In this document: piece after piece, positions 38,970 through 58,947 of the stretch
Layout: the number at the start of each line of letters is the position of its first letter
How positions within the stretch are numbered: position 1 is the first letter of the stretch
Source of the DNA: Cristatella mucedo
Taxonomy: Eukaryota > Bryozoa > Phylactolaemata > Cristatellidae
Length of the DNA: 64,000 nt
Reading direction: 5' to 3'
Assembly: GCA_009760855.2 (NCBI GenBank)
Contig: WPIO01000008.1
Span: forward strand, 8,158,001 to 8,222,000
The notes under the pieces: model-generated
What the model was told of the DNA's origin: nothing
What the model saw: the letters and a program-made list of their open reading frames with translations, nothing else
The model's database searches: none
Program-made: the position numbers and the translations under genes

Positions 38970-41900
38970 GTCTTCCCGCAGGAAGATCAAACCCCGATTG
39001 CCCGGAGCGCACTAACCACCCTCTCGATGGACCCCGCCAGGTGCACGTTTATGCACTCGCGAGACTGCTCGCTGTTCCGCGCGCGCCGCAAGGGTTGCGC
39101 TGGGTGCTGTGAGCTCTGCACCGTCCGCGAGGTGTGCGTGGATCGACTCTGGGGGCCGCAATCAGACGCAGCAAGAGAGAGTCGGCTTGCAGTTGAACCG
39201 CCGCCGAGTAGAATTAATAGAGGACACCACCATGGAGCATCTCCCAGGTTTGGCGTGGCGCTAGAGCACAAGAAACATGTGCTGCGGCGGCGGCGTTGGC
39301 GGCGGCGCTGTCATCGGCAGTTGAACCCATGACCCCCGAAAACGCCGCAGGGGCGAGAGTCGTCGCTACGGTGACTCGTTCGCTCCGACCATCGCTTGCT
39401 CGGAATCGCTCGCGAATCGGCGGCCTCGCCCGGCGCGCGACCGCGTGCGAGCCGCACGTCGGCCTTGCACCTTTGCAGTTCGGTGCGTGTTGAGGTGGGC
39501 TGTGCAACGAGCGAAAAATCCTCGCTCGCGCCGCATTGTGGCTCCCGAGCTCTCGTGCGCGAGGTCCGGGAGGGAACGCTTGCTCACCGCTGGGCGGCCA
39601 ATTGTCGTCTATTGGCCGGGCGCCAGCGACCGGCCCATTGTCGCAAACGCGGGCTATTCATTGATCCCGTCTGGCATGCGGCGGCGGCGGCGTGGGGCAG
39701 CGGCGGCATGGGGCGGCGGCGGCATGGGACGGCGGCGGTGGCGCTAATGGGAGCTGAGCGCCGGGATCGCCGTCTACAATGGCGTCCGCTCGTGGGCATC
39801 GCTCGGGTCGCAACCGCGCTCGCGACCGGCGCTGGCGCTTCGTTGCTCGCGCGCTCGAGAGAGCCGCGAGCAGCGAGCGCCGCGATTTCTGCGACGTCGC
39901 CATTTGCCGCCCGCCGAAAGAGCCGGCGGCTCCCGGCGGCCGGTCCGCCTGCTCCGCGCGCACGCGGGCGCGCGCAGGCACGCCGCCGCGAGAGTCCGGA
40001 CAGCGACTGCGACTGCGGGGTCGTGCGGCGGGGCGCACGGGAAGCAAGCGACCTTCGCCGCCGGCCTGGCTCGCCGCGCACGCCGTCCATCGGCTGCAGC
40101 GGCGGTTAGGAAATCGCTCGACCAGCCGCTCTCGCTCGTTCGCAACGCACGGCCCGCGCAGCTTTGGGCTCGCACACGCTGGAGTGCTCGTGAGCATGCA
40201 GGTCACGACCCGGATTGCGGGCGATCCACGGCGGGCGGTCGGTCGGCGGCTCAGCGCAGGCCGCAGCGTGCGAGCAGAATGAAAGCGGTCCGTCGGCCGC
40301 CATAGAAACAAGGCTGCTTAATTAGCCTCTCTTTACTCATGGTAGGCGCCGCCGCCGCCGTCGTCGCCGCCGTCGTCGCCGCCGCCTCCGCCGTCGAAGT
40401 CTCGCTTCTGCCTAAAGGCGGCAATTGTTTTGGCGCGCCAGCGCGTGTGGGCGCGGCACACTTCGCGTGCCCGCTGCTGGCTCGTGCCGGTCGCCTCAGC
40501 GGCGGGCAGCGACGCGACTGGCAACAAGCAGTACGCGCGGTTGATGGGCGGAATTCCCTGCGCCTTTGCCGCGGCTTTGGTCGGTCGGGCCAACTTTCCC
40601 TCCCCCCCCCGGGCGTGCGCTCGCGGGCTGAAAGCGAACGGAAGGCGAGTATTGTTGCGTATTGTGCACGTTGGAAAGAAAGCCGAAAGCCGAAAGCTAA
40701 CAGTAGAACTGGGTGGCTTCGGCTCAAGCTGCGTGGCGAGTGCCGCGCGGCGCCCAGCAGTATAGTGAGTGCCGCGCAAGCGGCCGATAGATCGCCGCCG
40801 CCAGCCTGGCGGGGAGACCAAGGTCAACTCTTCCGTGGAGTTCGCGCGGATGAGCGTCGTGTTTTCCCAAGCGCTACTCAAGCGCTGCTCACAAGCGCTG
40901 CTCCGCATGCGCGCGCAACGAAACGGCTCGCGTCGGCGTGAAGAAACAGCGTGAGTCGGCGCTCGCTGACTCGCGCTGTTTTTCTAGCCGATCGCTGCGG
41001 ATGAGAACGCGGGAGGGGGGAACCTGGCTGCGCTTCGGCTAACGTGGCGCAATGGCAGAGCGGCGGAATTCCGCATGGTCAGACGGCAAGCGAGTTCGCA
41101 AGCTCAGACGGCAGCGTGCGCGCACGCAGCGGGCAGTCCCCGCCAGACCCTGGTCGAGTCCGTGCAAGCGCTCTGTCTCTATTATCAACCGCTCCTCATC
41201 CTCCTCCGCCTCCCCAATATCTTCCGCTCATCCTCGTGACATCTTATATTCTTCGAACCCCTCGTGCGCCTTAACGTGCTCCTCCTCCTCCTCCTTTCGC
41301 CCTAACCTTCACTCCCTTCCTCCTACCCCCTCTTCCCCCTCTTCCCCCTCCTCACACCCTTGTCGTCCTTGCCTTCTGTGGCGTCTGCTCCTGCTCCTTC
41401 GAAACGGAGACATAGTCCGAGTGGGCGAGCTCGCGCGACCCTAACGAGTGAGACGTCTTCAACCTTGACCTCGGTAGACGGAAATTTGTTAATGACGCCC
41501 CGGTACTCTTAAGGGCAGCCGGGGTTTTGGTCGAGCTTACTTCCAAGCTCTGCGGCGAGCGGACCGAACTGTCGAGTCTACTTTAAACTTAGGGCAGCGC
41601 AGAAAGTCGCGTACGAGACGCGCGAGAGGCCGAGCAGAGCAGCAACCGGGCCCTGCGCCGCTTCCGATACGCTCGCTGCGCCGCCGCAGCGAGCGAACTT
41701 TGCCGTCGATCCGAAACTCGACGCGCTCGAGCTCAACTCTGAAGCCGCCGCTCTTTTTGTATCTGACGTCGACGTCTTGCGAAACGAAAGAAGGAAAAAA
41801 TAAGCTGCAGGACACTCGGGGGGCGGGCGCAGGGTCGACACGCGCCGCACGTAGACGACAGGTAACTTTCTTCTTCAATTGAATGCAGACAAGGAGAACC

Positions 41901-42097
41901 AGATAGTTATGAGGAGGCCCAGATGTCACTCGGGAACCGTCGACCAGAAACAGACAACGTCAGCTCGACAGTCCTGTTTACCTATTTTCAGTTCGCGATG
42001 TTGCACAAATTTGTGCATGCCTATTCTTACGACCCACTGCAAGCAAGCAGGGTGATAGCTGCTGAGGCTGTTCTGCTTCTGCATAAATGAAGGTTCT

Positions 42098-42157
42098 GAG
42101 GCTTCTGCTTCTGAGGCTTCTGCTTCTGAGGCTTCTGCTTCTGAGGCTTCTGCTTCT
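42098..42157. repeat. 15-bp tandem repeat, 4 copies
   Basis: GAGGCTTCTGCTTCT repeats four times, bounded on both sides by CTTCTGCATAAATG. Confidence 0.9.
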
Positions 42158-42227
42158 GCATAAATGGAGGCTGTTTGATCGGCGAAAAGATTTCCTTTAC
42201 TTAATGAAATCTCGCTTGAGACCTCTC

Positions 42228-42228
<1 letters not shown>

Positions 42229-42274
<46 letters not shown>

Positions 42275-42312
42275 GCTCTCTTTGTCTCTCTCTCTCTCTC
42301 TCTCTCTCTCTA
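42229..42312. repeat. (CT)n microsatellite
   Basis: CT run with short interruptions (TAG, TTTG). Confidence 0.95.
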
Positions 42313-42339
42313 GCGCTCCCTCTCCCTCTCTTTCACAAT

Positions 42340-42530
42340 CTCCTTGCAGATCTTGATGCCTCAATGCGATGTGCCGCTTATAGATAGTGCAATGCTTGTC
42401 TGTTGTGAACGTCACAACTGCCACGTTTACGTCACTTCTCTCCGACCTGCGTCAGCAGGCTTTTAAGCAGCTTTACACTGACTTTAAAGTTCAACCGCTA
42501 TCTTTTAGGTTCCTTCCTTCCTTCTCTTGC
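42340..42530 (+). pseudogene. LINE-A reverse transcriptase scrap
   Basis: CTTGTCTGTTGTGAACGTCA, then CTTCTCTCCGACCTGCGTCA and a TTTTAGGTTCCTT match, in order, the CRERSSCH..LLADLH segment of the 19.7-kb copy. Confidence 0.55.
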
Positions 42531-43721
42531 TCGGGCTTGTCTCTCTGAATTAATCACTCACCTGACTCCTCTTTTCACTATCCGCTACCGCTGCTCCGCG
42601 CATGGCTGTGCCCAATAGCAAATCCTCATACGGCCTTGACCGTCAATGCAAAAATTAAGCTCGCCATCGACCGCCATCGCATCTCGGAATGCGCTCAATC
42701 GCCCTGGACTTGACGAAATTTCTTACTGCAAACCTATAGCCCCAGCTGTTTTCCTATCCCTTCGCGCGGTTTTCTCCTCGCCTATCCCTCCTCAGACGTG
42801 GCTGCGACAGAGCACTCATACAGCCTCGCTGCGAGCTTCGCACGCCTTCGCAGCCTGTTGCATCGTCGGCAAAATTGCGCCGCGTACGTTTATCCGCGTG
42901 CCCAACTCGCGCGTTCTTCAAAGTTCGTTATGGAAGTATTGCATTTCACCGCACCCCCACCTAGCTGCACTTTACCTCATGCGCGCCTACTTGGCGGGGC
43001 GAGCCCTTCGAGGACGTCGGACTTCCGTCGCCCGCGGTTCGGGCGGTGCCAACGAGCCTGGTTCCGGCCTCCGCGGCCGTGCGGCGGCGCGGTAGTCGCA
43101 CGCCGATAGGCCGACGCCGGGCTTCATCCATTCACGCAGCGGCGCCAATGCGCTCGTTTGTGTATGCAATGGACGCGCAAAGTCTAACGTCTCGACGGCG
43201 GTGGCGGCGGGCGTTCGCCGAGCCTTAAATCTTAAGCGTCAGCGCCCGCCTCTTAAGCGCGCTACCGTGCCGCGTTGAGTGCGGGCTCCGAAGAGGCGGC
43301 AGCGGTGCCGCAATTGCAGAGCCGCCGCCGCCGCGAGGCGAACTCTAGTCGCAGTTCGCACAGCGAGATCGAAGGCGGAGGGCCGGCGGCTCCGCCGCCG
43401 CCGCCGCCGCTGGGCCTGTTGCCTGACTTCGCGGAGCGTCTGCCGCCAGCTGGCTTCGCTACGCCGAAGCTCCGGAGAGCGTTGATCGCCTCGGGCGGCG
43501 GCGACAGCGGCGGCGGCGGTGGCGGCGGCAGTGTGGATCGAGCGTCTGACGTAGCTCGCAGGCGGAAAAACCGCGGCTCGCGCGGCGGCTCGGCCTGCGG
43601 CCGAGCCGCTGAAGGCGCACACAAGTAAAGCTAACAACTACGGTCCATTGTTCTCGCTCGACATTAGCATATGAATCGGACGGCTCAATGGGCGCCCCGA
43701 GCCGTAGCCCAAGCCCGAGAG

Positions 43722-43727
43722 TATATA
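43722..43727 (+). promoter_or_regulatory. Candidate TATA box of the Asp-rich membrane-protein gene
   Basis: TATATA sits in very GC-rich sequence 237 bp upstream of the start codon, with no other AT-rich motif nearby, so initiation near 43750 is plausible. A possible 5'UTR intron (43819-43930) has donor GAG|GTGAGC and acceptor TTTTCTTTCAG. Confidence 0.4.
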
Positions 43728-43963
43728 GCCGGAGAGGGCCGAGCGCGGCGGACTCGCTATCGACCTACGCAGGGTCGACCTTAGCCAAACGCGAAGCAGC
43801 CGCCGCCGAAGCGCGGAGGTGAGCGCGCGCGCGCCAGCAGCGGCGCTCTCGCGCCGGCGCACCTCGCGCGCACCGCCGAAGACTCGACGGGGAACGGACG
43901 CGCAGCGCCGCTCTGCGGGTTTTCTTTCAGCCGATCGAGAGGGCAGAGCGCCCGCCTCGCGCG

Positions 43964-51549
<7,586 letters not shown>

Positions 51550-51888
51550 GTATTGAGAGTATCCTAGTATCCAAGTATTTAAGGAAAGCCGCCTGAATGA
51601 ATGAATGAATGTTTCTGCATCGGCAATGGCCGCCCTCCTACGCTCCAGTGCCTACGTAAGCGCCGGAAGTGCGTAAGCTCCGGAGAGGAAGAGTGAGTGC
51701 CGCCGCGAACGGGCAGGCTTGTAGATACCTGCTGCAAAGAAGATGCTATCTTTTTATTATCGCTGAAGCTATTTTCTGTAGGCATACGTTTTTTTATAGC
51801 GTCGAAGCCGGATACGAATAGGCATTACGTAAGCCTATTTTCAATTTATCGCTGCACGGTATCACGTATGTACGAGTCTGTAAGTGTA

Positions 51889-51894
51889 AATAAA
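51889..51894 (+). terminator. Poly(A) signal AATAAA of the Asp-rich gene
   Basis: AATAAA lies 340 bp after the stop codon, followed within 20 bases by a GT-rich stretch. This fits cleavage near 51910. Confidence 0.6.
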
Positions 51895-52179
51895 GTCGAC
51901 CTGTGCTTGAATATTGACTAAGGTGCTCAGCAAAATGATGAAGATGCACAAGAAAAGTTTGTGACGCAATAGGACCATTGGACAAGGCCATGGCCTGTAA
52001 TCGCAATGTTGCTCGTTCACAGGGCATTAACAATAATTCGAACTGATGCATGCTGATTTGGGTTCCAAGCCGATGTCATGAATTTGAACTCGGTGTTTTG
52101 AAAATGGCCCCTTCTAGACGAGAAAGATTAGTGCTAACATCGCGATTAATAATAATAATAATAATAGTAATAGCAATAG

Positions 52180-52335
52180 GCATTAGCTGATTTACTAGCT
52201 TCATTTTTATAGCGGCAGAAGAGCCTCAATCTGCTTTTCACCACCGCTTGCGGCTGGCAATACAGGATCGCCCACTCTCTGTGCAAGGTTCGAACCCTCG
52301 ACATCGGTCGTCCAGAGCGAGCATTCTTAGAGCGG
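52180..52335 (-). mobile_element. SINE-1 copy
   Basis: Minus strand: GAGGGTTCGAACCTTG B box, GCGATCCTGTATTGCC, GCAAGCGGTGGTGA, GGCTCTTCTGCCGCTATA and AATCAGCTAATG end. Confidence 0.7.
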
Positions 52336-52649
52336 AATTTCTCCGGTGCCTTTCCGTGCCTTCCTCGACGTCATTCCATGTATGGATCCGGCACAAGCTG
52401 AGCACAGATCGGTATATTTGGCTCTGTTGCATGCACTCGCGTTCCCGGAGTCGGAGCAGTAGGAGACAAATCAGTCGGCAATCAGACTGTCCGATTTTCG
52501 AGCCGAGCCGCGTGGAAGAAGCCGTGGGAAAAGATGGCATCTGAAAGGGGATAAGAAGAGGATCACCAGGGGATTAGCAAAAGGAGAGCATACCAATCAG
52601 TTTAAGCCGACTGAGATGACAGAGAACAGCCGGCTGGCGAGAGTGGAAG

Positions 52650-52703
52650 GAAAAGAGAGAGAGAGCGAGAGAGAGCGAGAGAGAGAGAGGGAGAGAGAGA
52701 GTG
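52650..52703. repeat. (GA)n microsatellite
   Basis: GA and GAGC runs of about 50 bp. Confidence 0.9.
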
Positions 52704-52710
52704 GCGTCAC

Positions 52711-52915
52711 CGCCACAGGAAGCGGCCGTGTTTCGCGGCTTCAGGATCTTATCAAAACGCTCCAAGTCCAACTCGCTCTTTCCGCCTCTTAGGCGCACGG
52801 TGGAAAAGGCGAGCTTCGACAGCGTGCTCGCGCGTTTCTGGTGACCTACGCTAGTGGTTGCAGCGAGGCAAAGTAAGCTGACGGACGAAAGCACGCAGTG
52901 GGCGGCTGCTCCCAA
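52711..52915 (-). other. Possible first exon of a secreted protein, unproven
   Basis: Minus-strand ATG at 52913-52915 opens with a signal-peptide-like MGAAAHCVLSSVSLLCLAAT. It continues through STVRLRGGKSELDLERFDK to a donor GGCG|GTGACG at 52711. No matching downstream exon was found before the end of the neighbouring gene at 51910. No family recognised. Confidence 0.2.
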
Positions 52916-52919
52916 GGAG

Positions 52920-54230
52920 TTGCCAGCGCCTAGAGTTGTAGAGGTGTCAGCTCTGGGATTGAATACTCACTCACGGATGCCGTGACTACTAATTCCGACC
53001 GCGAGATTCGTGCGACAACGCCGCCGCCACAGGGAAGCGAGTTTCACGATCGCGCACAAGTTGCCAGAAAACCTCGAAGAGTCGTGACTATACATTTCCC
53101 ACTCCGCTACGAGATGTCAAGTAGATGGGCAGGCACTAGCCCGAGGAAGGCGGCGGGGGTGAGGGGGGAGTAAAAACTCGGAACGGAGAGTGAAGGAAAC
53201 GTGCGGGAGCCACCGTGGAAGAGGGGCCACCAAAATGCCCCGGCTGGCGTCGCTTCAGAGGTTTAATCAACTAAGCTGCCCTCAACTTGCCCCGACTTCT
53301 AGACAAGGGCAAGCCCAGCTGAGCTGGTGACCTTAGCGGGGTGGGGGAGGGCTCAAAAAGACGACGAATCGGAGCTGAGAGCTTAAATCCGCTCTCAGTG
53401 CTAGAGCCCGTAGCGCTAGAACGCGCTCCGTCGATTGGCGGGCTGGTGGCCACGTGGCCGCATGGATCGTGGTCGGTCGAGCTGTCTCGAGTACGCGAGA
53501 AGCCGAACGGCAGCAGCTCTCGGCGCGACTACCTATAGAGTGGAGAGGAAAAACGTCTCAATTTCTTGCAGACTAATTTTTGCACACATTTGCAAGCATT
53601 TAGGACGAGATCAACGATCTACTTGATTCAAAGTAAGAAGCCGGTAGCGCATCGGATGCGTACAAGAGCTACTCAGTTCCCGCGGCAATAGCGTCGAGCC
53701 GGAAAGCGATGCTTCAGAAATAATAATCATGGAGGCCATACTGCGAGTGCTATTGGGGTTCACCTGACCTAATGGTCGGAGCTATAACCCTAATGTCGCT
53801 CACACGTTTAGGAATTTTACCGTCAGGATCGGTTCTTCTGGCACCAATCACGCGACGTCTGCCATATTTCTAGGTATATTATTCCAGAAGGACTTATCAT
53901 TGTTTGAGCCTATTTCCTCCACTTCCGAGATGGCCCATTTTAAGGGTAAATTTCTAGTAAAATCTGAAAAAATGTGTCCAACACTAACTGTGATGCAAGC
54001 GATAACTGTGAGCCGGTGTGATCTAACATCCGAGACTCTCATTACTTTCTTCCTCGCATCGGCAGGGTGCGCTAGATCGGGAATATCAGGTCCTTAGCCC
54101 GGACGGCACCAACGAACTTTCATTTGTTGTCTGTCTCACTTACTCCAATAAACTACTCTTTTCCTGACCCTTTATTTCGTTTAGTCCATGAGCCCTCCTA
54201 GGCATGACCTATTTCCTTAAATGAATAAAA
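52920..54230. other. No gene recognised
   Basis: Single-copy-looking sequence with a mildly GC-rich part (53000-53560). None of its small frames resembles a known family. Confidence 0.5.
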
Positions 54231-54234
54231 TAAA

Positions 54235-54580
54235 TACTAGCTGATTTAACAACCTCATTTGTATAGCGACAGAAGAGCCTTTATGGCTATCACCACCACC
54301 TGCAGTGGCAACAAAAAAACATTACCAGCTGATTTAACAGCCTATTTTTGTATAGCAGCAGAAGAGCCTTTACGGCTATCACCGCCGCTTGCAGTGGCGA
54401 TAAAGGATCGCCCACCACAGGATTCGAACCCACGACCTCGGGGCAGAGGTCGTGAAAAGCAACCGCCTTACCTAGTGAGCCATTACGAACAAAGGATTTC
54501 CCACCGCAGGATTCGAAACCTTGACCTCGGAACTAAGGTTGTGAAAGCAATCGTCATACCCAGTGTGCCATCGTGGGGAT
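54235..54580 (-). mobile_element. Three SINE-1 pieces in head-to-tail order
   Basis: Minus strand: 54235-54315 is a 3' part, 54325-54485 a nearly whole copy with GTCGTGGGTTCGAATCCTGT B box, and 54483-54580 a further head with TTTCGAATCCTGCGG. All share the ends seen in other copies. Confidence 0.7.
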
Positions 54581-55225
54581 TTTCTGCTATCCTGGCAGTG
54601 TACCTTACCTTCCTTGACCTCGGGGTGAATTCATGTCGTGCTGAATTCATGTGGATTCTTTTCATTTGAAGATGCACATTGAGTCACCGAGATGATTATT
54701 TTACCTTCGAGACACAATACAGGCAAGTTGTAAGTGCCCTAATTTATTTAAATAAATACAAAACTACTCAGGATTCCCGTTACTCGTTTTACACAAATCT
54801 ACGGGCAGTACGATTCATATGCGTACAAGGTCTCCAATTTTTTCGTACCTGTAACTAAATTGTGACCCCTGCAACTCTCCTCAGATCAAAGTCACCTCCC
54901 CAGCACTTCTTGGAACATTTGGAGTTGTCCTACAGTCGTATTCTGCACCAGAGATACATCCTGCAGGTCTCTCGTAGAAGGTGAGCCCCTGAAGTAGAGG
55001 CAGGTGTGCACTTGCACTTTCACTTTGCACTTTTACCTACAGATGGGTGTTCCGCTTTTCCTAGCATCTATACGTCGAGTGCCAGTTTAATGTTTCACCT
55101 ATCTGCTTAACCCTTCCTACTAGTTCCTCTTCGTACTGGTTCGCGTTCGCTTCATTTACGAAGCGAGCCTTTGGCACATTGAGTAGTTTCCCATGGTTTT
55201 ACAATTTGAAAGTGACAACACCTAG
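54580..55225. other. No gene recognised
   Basis: AT-richer sequence without a supported exon or repeat. Confidence 0.5.
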
Positions 55226-55229
55226 GCAG

Positions 55230-55405
55230 CCTGGCCATGATGGCTCACTAGGTAAGGTGGTTGCTTTTCACAACATCAATCCCGAGATCGTGAGTTCGAG
55301 TCCTGTAGTGGGCGATTCTTCATCGCTGCTGCAAGCGCTGGTGATGGTCGTAAAGGCTCGTCTGTAGCTATACAAAAGAGGCTGTTAAATCAGGTAGTAT
55401 TTTTT
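55230..55405 (+). mobile_element. SINE-1, full length
   Basis: ATGGCTCACTAGGTAAGGTG (A box), GTGAGTTCGAGTCCTGTAG (B box), GTGGGCGATTC, GCTGCAAGCGCTGGTGATGG, then GAGGCTGTTAAATCAGGTAG. About 170 bp, followed by a T run. Confidence 0.8.
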
Positions 55406-55409
55406 TTTT

Positions 55410-57620
55410 TTTAGATGGGGACCCCATATAACTAGAAGCAAGATTCAGAGCCTTTTCAGCATCAGACCAGCAGTGTACGGAAGTATCGAGTGGCACTGCT
55501 GAACGCACGGAGCGAAGATTTACTGGCGACCCCTTTTTTGTGATGATTAGTAGGCATTCTGCCACGAACCATTAGACAGAATCGCAAGGGACGAATGCGT
55601 TTAGATAATATATTGCCTTTCACAATAGCCTTTTCATAAATCGCAATGATTAACAGAAAAATAGCGAGAGAAAACGACTTCGACCCTCGCAATATAGTTA
55701 TAAATGGCGGAGTTACCCATTTTAAAGCACATTGAAAACGAATCCATTGTCCGCTTTTGGAGGTACTTGGAAATTCGAAGTAGTATGAAAACAATAGTGC
55801 ACCGGCTATACTCATTTTCTACCCTCGAGCGATATCGCCAATCGGCATGCTTCAGACGATATATTCGACTTCCTTCACAAAAGGCCGTGGGCTTTGCACC
55901 AGACGGAATTTGATAACGTTGTAATCGCTTAACAATTGCGAATTAGTGAGACTTCGGTGAGATGAAATCTGAAGAAGATGGCTTACGCCGGCATCACGGA
56001 TAGCGAAAAATGACCCGGACGGCCAATTGCCATGCACCCGCAAGGACAGACTGATAAAGAGTGAATCTCTAGGCATCCCTTCATCCCCGCTTGGGTTCAT
56101 GGTCAAAGCCTGCAGGCTGCTAATTGTTGAGAAGCGATGTTGTAAGGGGTGCGATTAGAGAGTCGATTAGAGGAATACGGTTTGTTCGGAATGCGAAAAA
56201 GAGGCCACTTCTGTCTCTCAAGCACTAAATCACTCGCTAGTCATAGAGGGCTAGAGCACGAAGTGGACCCACGGAGACTGGAGCAAAGTCTAATCGAGTC
56301 CAATGGAGTGATGAGAGTAAATTTAAAATTGTTGTTTATTGGAAATGCATGCAGTTGAGCATCATTGCTTAGCTGAAGGTCGCAATGATAACTGCCGTCA
56401 GAAGTACATGAAATTTGGTTGCAAAGAATTCTTTAGCTGGATTTGTGCATCTGCAGCGGATACCTGGCTTCGTCGCCACACAGACAGGACGAGGACTTGT
56501 TTTTCGGCACTAATCTTGCAATACGTAGTGAAGTGAGCTTTCGTCGAGGTAATTTTTTTCCAATAGATGGACGGCCCTTTTCCTATTGCAACGGTCAATC
56601 TTCGAATAGGAATTCCATTGAGTGTGTCGTCAGTCGTGACGTGGATAAAGGGCTCAGAGCTCAGAGCTGGCAGGGCGTTTGGAGAGCAACGAGGCTCTTA
56701 TATCGCTCGCGAATATCCTACCAGCTCGAGCCGACGGTGTCCAGACTCGGCTCGGCTCTGTCTGATCGTGCTGGTGCCGCTTTATTTTAGCACGATAGAG
56801 TACTCTCCCTGCACCAAAACTTTGCTCAAATGTTGCGTAAGCTAAACATATATGGGGTGCACGATTCATCAAGTCGCAATGACGTTTCTTACATCTACAG
56901 TACAGTACAGACAAACAGTACATTACGTCTCCGAATCCGAACCTTCTGGGCCCGCCGGCCACTTTAGGCATCCTCGCAGGCACGTGACGCGCCGTGCCCG
57001 TGCCGTGGCGAGTGTACCTGCTCCGATGCCAAATTTTGGTGCAAACGTGCGTGAATAAACGTGTACGTTTATGCTTAAGAATTTATTTGGGCTATGTTAT
57101 AACTACTAGGTTTGCAATGGTCGGCAACAGGTGTGCGACCGTCAGAACTAGGTTTAGCTACCTCGGTTTGACCCTTCTCCAAGGCGCAGGAAAGCAAACG
57201 GTGCTTCAGCCTTGTCTTGTCCATCGGCAGATGACTAATTAGCCACAGTGTCGCAGTCGCTGAGTCGGGATTGGATTTCCAAGGCTCTCGGACCGGCTGG
57301 CGAGGATCTACTAAATCACTCATCCTGGCCGGCTATCCACTGGCGGGCCTTAGGGAAGAGCTAGAACTAGCATCAGTATCTCCTAATCAATAATCTATTG
57401 CCTGAGTTAGTTCATACGAGCTGCTCCAAGTCCCTAGCGCACTGCAAAGCTCTGTCTCTCGCAACGGCAGCTGAACCGGAATTTTCAGGTCCGGTTGGCT
57501 CGGGTTAACTTATTTCGGCCGTCAACAGCCCGATCCCTAAACGCACCTTCATTTCCTCCAAGCACGGCCACGCTCGAATATTTAGAGCTGCTTTCCAGCT
57601 TGCTTCCCTGCAGCGGGAGA
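55410..57620. other. No gene recognised
   Basis: Frames here, including the minus frame at 56398-56598, do not resemble known proteins and lack convincing splice sites. Confidence 0.5.
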
Positions 57621-57624
57621 TCCC

Positions 57625-57695
57625 TTTATTGCCAAGAGCAAGCGATGGCGATAGCTCTTATGCAGCTGTGCAAATGAGGCTGTTAAATAAGCCTT
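57625..57695 (+). mobile_element. SINE-1 3' part
   Basis: CAAGCGATGGCGATAGCTCT and then GAGGCTGTTAAATAAGCC match the SINE-1 3' end. The stretch 57700-58510 has nothing further beyond short AGCCTTCC repeats near 57720. Confidence 0.5.
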
Positions 57696-58512
57696 TTTTC
57701 TAGCCTTCTACGCTTCCTTTTCTAGCCTTCCTTTTCCAGCCTTCCTTCACTAGCCTTTCTTACTTTCAAATTTCATTGTCTCGCAAATAGCACCCTTTAA
57801 AGCTAGTAGTCGCACCAGCAGCAGCAATCTCGACATGAGTCGCCAGCAGCAATTCTAGGGCAGTTGAGGTTTTGCATGGGCTGCAGCACGCTTCTGTGGC
57901 TCCTGGTCAGAGCTTACTTTTAAAGCTGCAATATTCGCACTCACGTTGAAACTCAATTCCGAACGCCGGCTTCGCCTTATATGGCAGGTTTCTGCTCTGG
58001 CATGTAGGCTACCTCTATTTGCAAGTCTTTAAAAGCTACGCACGAGAATCCTCTTGTACGCAGCTCCTGTCCAATCGAAAGTTATCCGATATTTTCGCTA
58101 CCTTGGGTAACGCGCTACTCCGGCTGCTTAAAGACTTTCACGACTTGCTTAAAGACTTACACTTACCGCGGACACGAGTTCAGCAACTGCAAACAGTAGC
58201 AGGGAAAAACACAAAGCAAATTAGCGCACACAACTACATCTTAACCTCTGACACCAGCGTTATGTCAGCTCGACCCTCGCTAAATTGGAGACGGCACAAC
58301 GCATGCAATGTATAGAGACCTAAAGCTCGCACTACGTAGATGGTAACGAAACCGAGCTCGATATTCTGCAGGCAGCGCCAGCAGCTATAAACTAGAAAAA
58401 AAGAGCGCCAAAAATTGACTGCGGCAAATACGGCAGCTGACTTCTGATAGACTCGTTAATAAGCCTATAGCAGCTCCCGCTCCGTCGCGCTCTGACTCAC
58501 CGACAGTTGCTC

Positions 58513-58947
<435 letters not shown>

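Larger units (their letters stand above)
38970..43720. other. CpG-rich block, no firm gene
   Basis: Especially 39250-41100 and 42980-43720: dense CpG, GCC/GTC triplet runs (40347-40395) and inverted CCAAT phrases (ATTGGCC near 39611). Every frame is open because the sequence is GC-rich, and none resembles a known family. A minus-strand exon-like stretch ends at 41775, and a LINE-A scrap lies at 42340-42530. It may be a CpG-island-type regulatory region for the downstream gene. Confidence 0.4.

Noticed and set aside
38734-39012. Long frames of repeated Arg-Glu or Ser-Leu, also at 45766-46037, 46452-46634, 35303-35753 and 25000-25232
   Set aside because: They are translations of CT, CAGA, GA, TA or CA microsatellites, open in several frames at once.
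39396-40311. Overlapping long frames in the GC-rich block on both strands
   Set aside because: High GC lowers stop frequency on all frames. No domain, splice logic or biased codon use singles one out.
41043-41110. tRNA gene (GGCGCAATGGCAGAGCGG with a later GTTCGCAAGC)
   Set aside because: The A box is good, but the arms do not pair into a cloverleaf and the B box is off consensus. At most a SINE or tRNA relic. The same applies to the A box near 49640.
43275-43628. 117-codon plus-strand frame rich in Pro, Gly and Arg
   Set aside because: It is driven by GCC/GGC triplets and lies upstream of the TATA candidate. It overlaps equally open minus-strand frames.
51697-51921. Small plus-strand frame after the Asp-rich gene
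   Set aside because: It lies in the 3'UTR and runs over the AATAAA signal.
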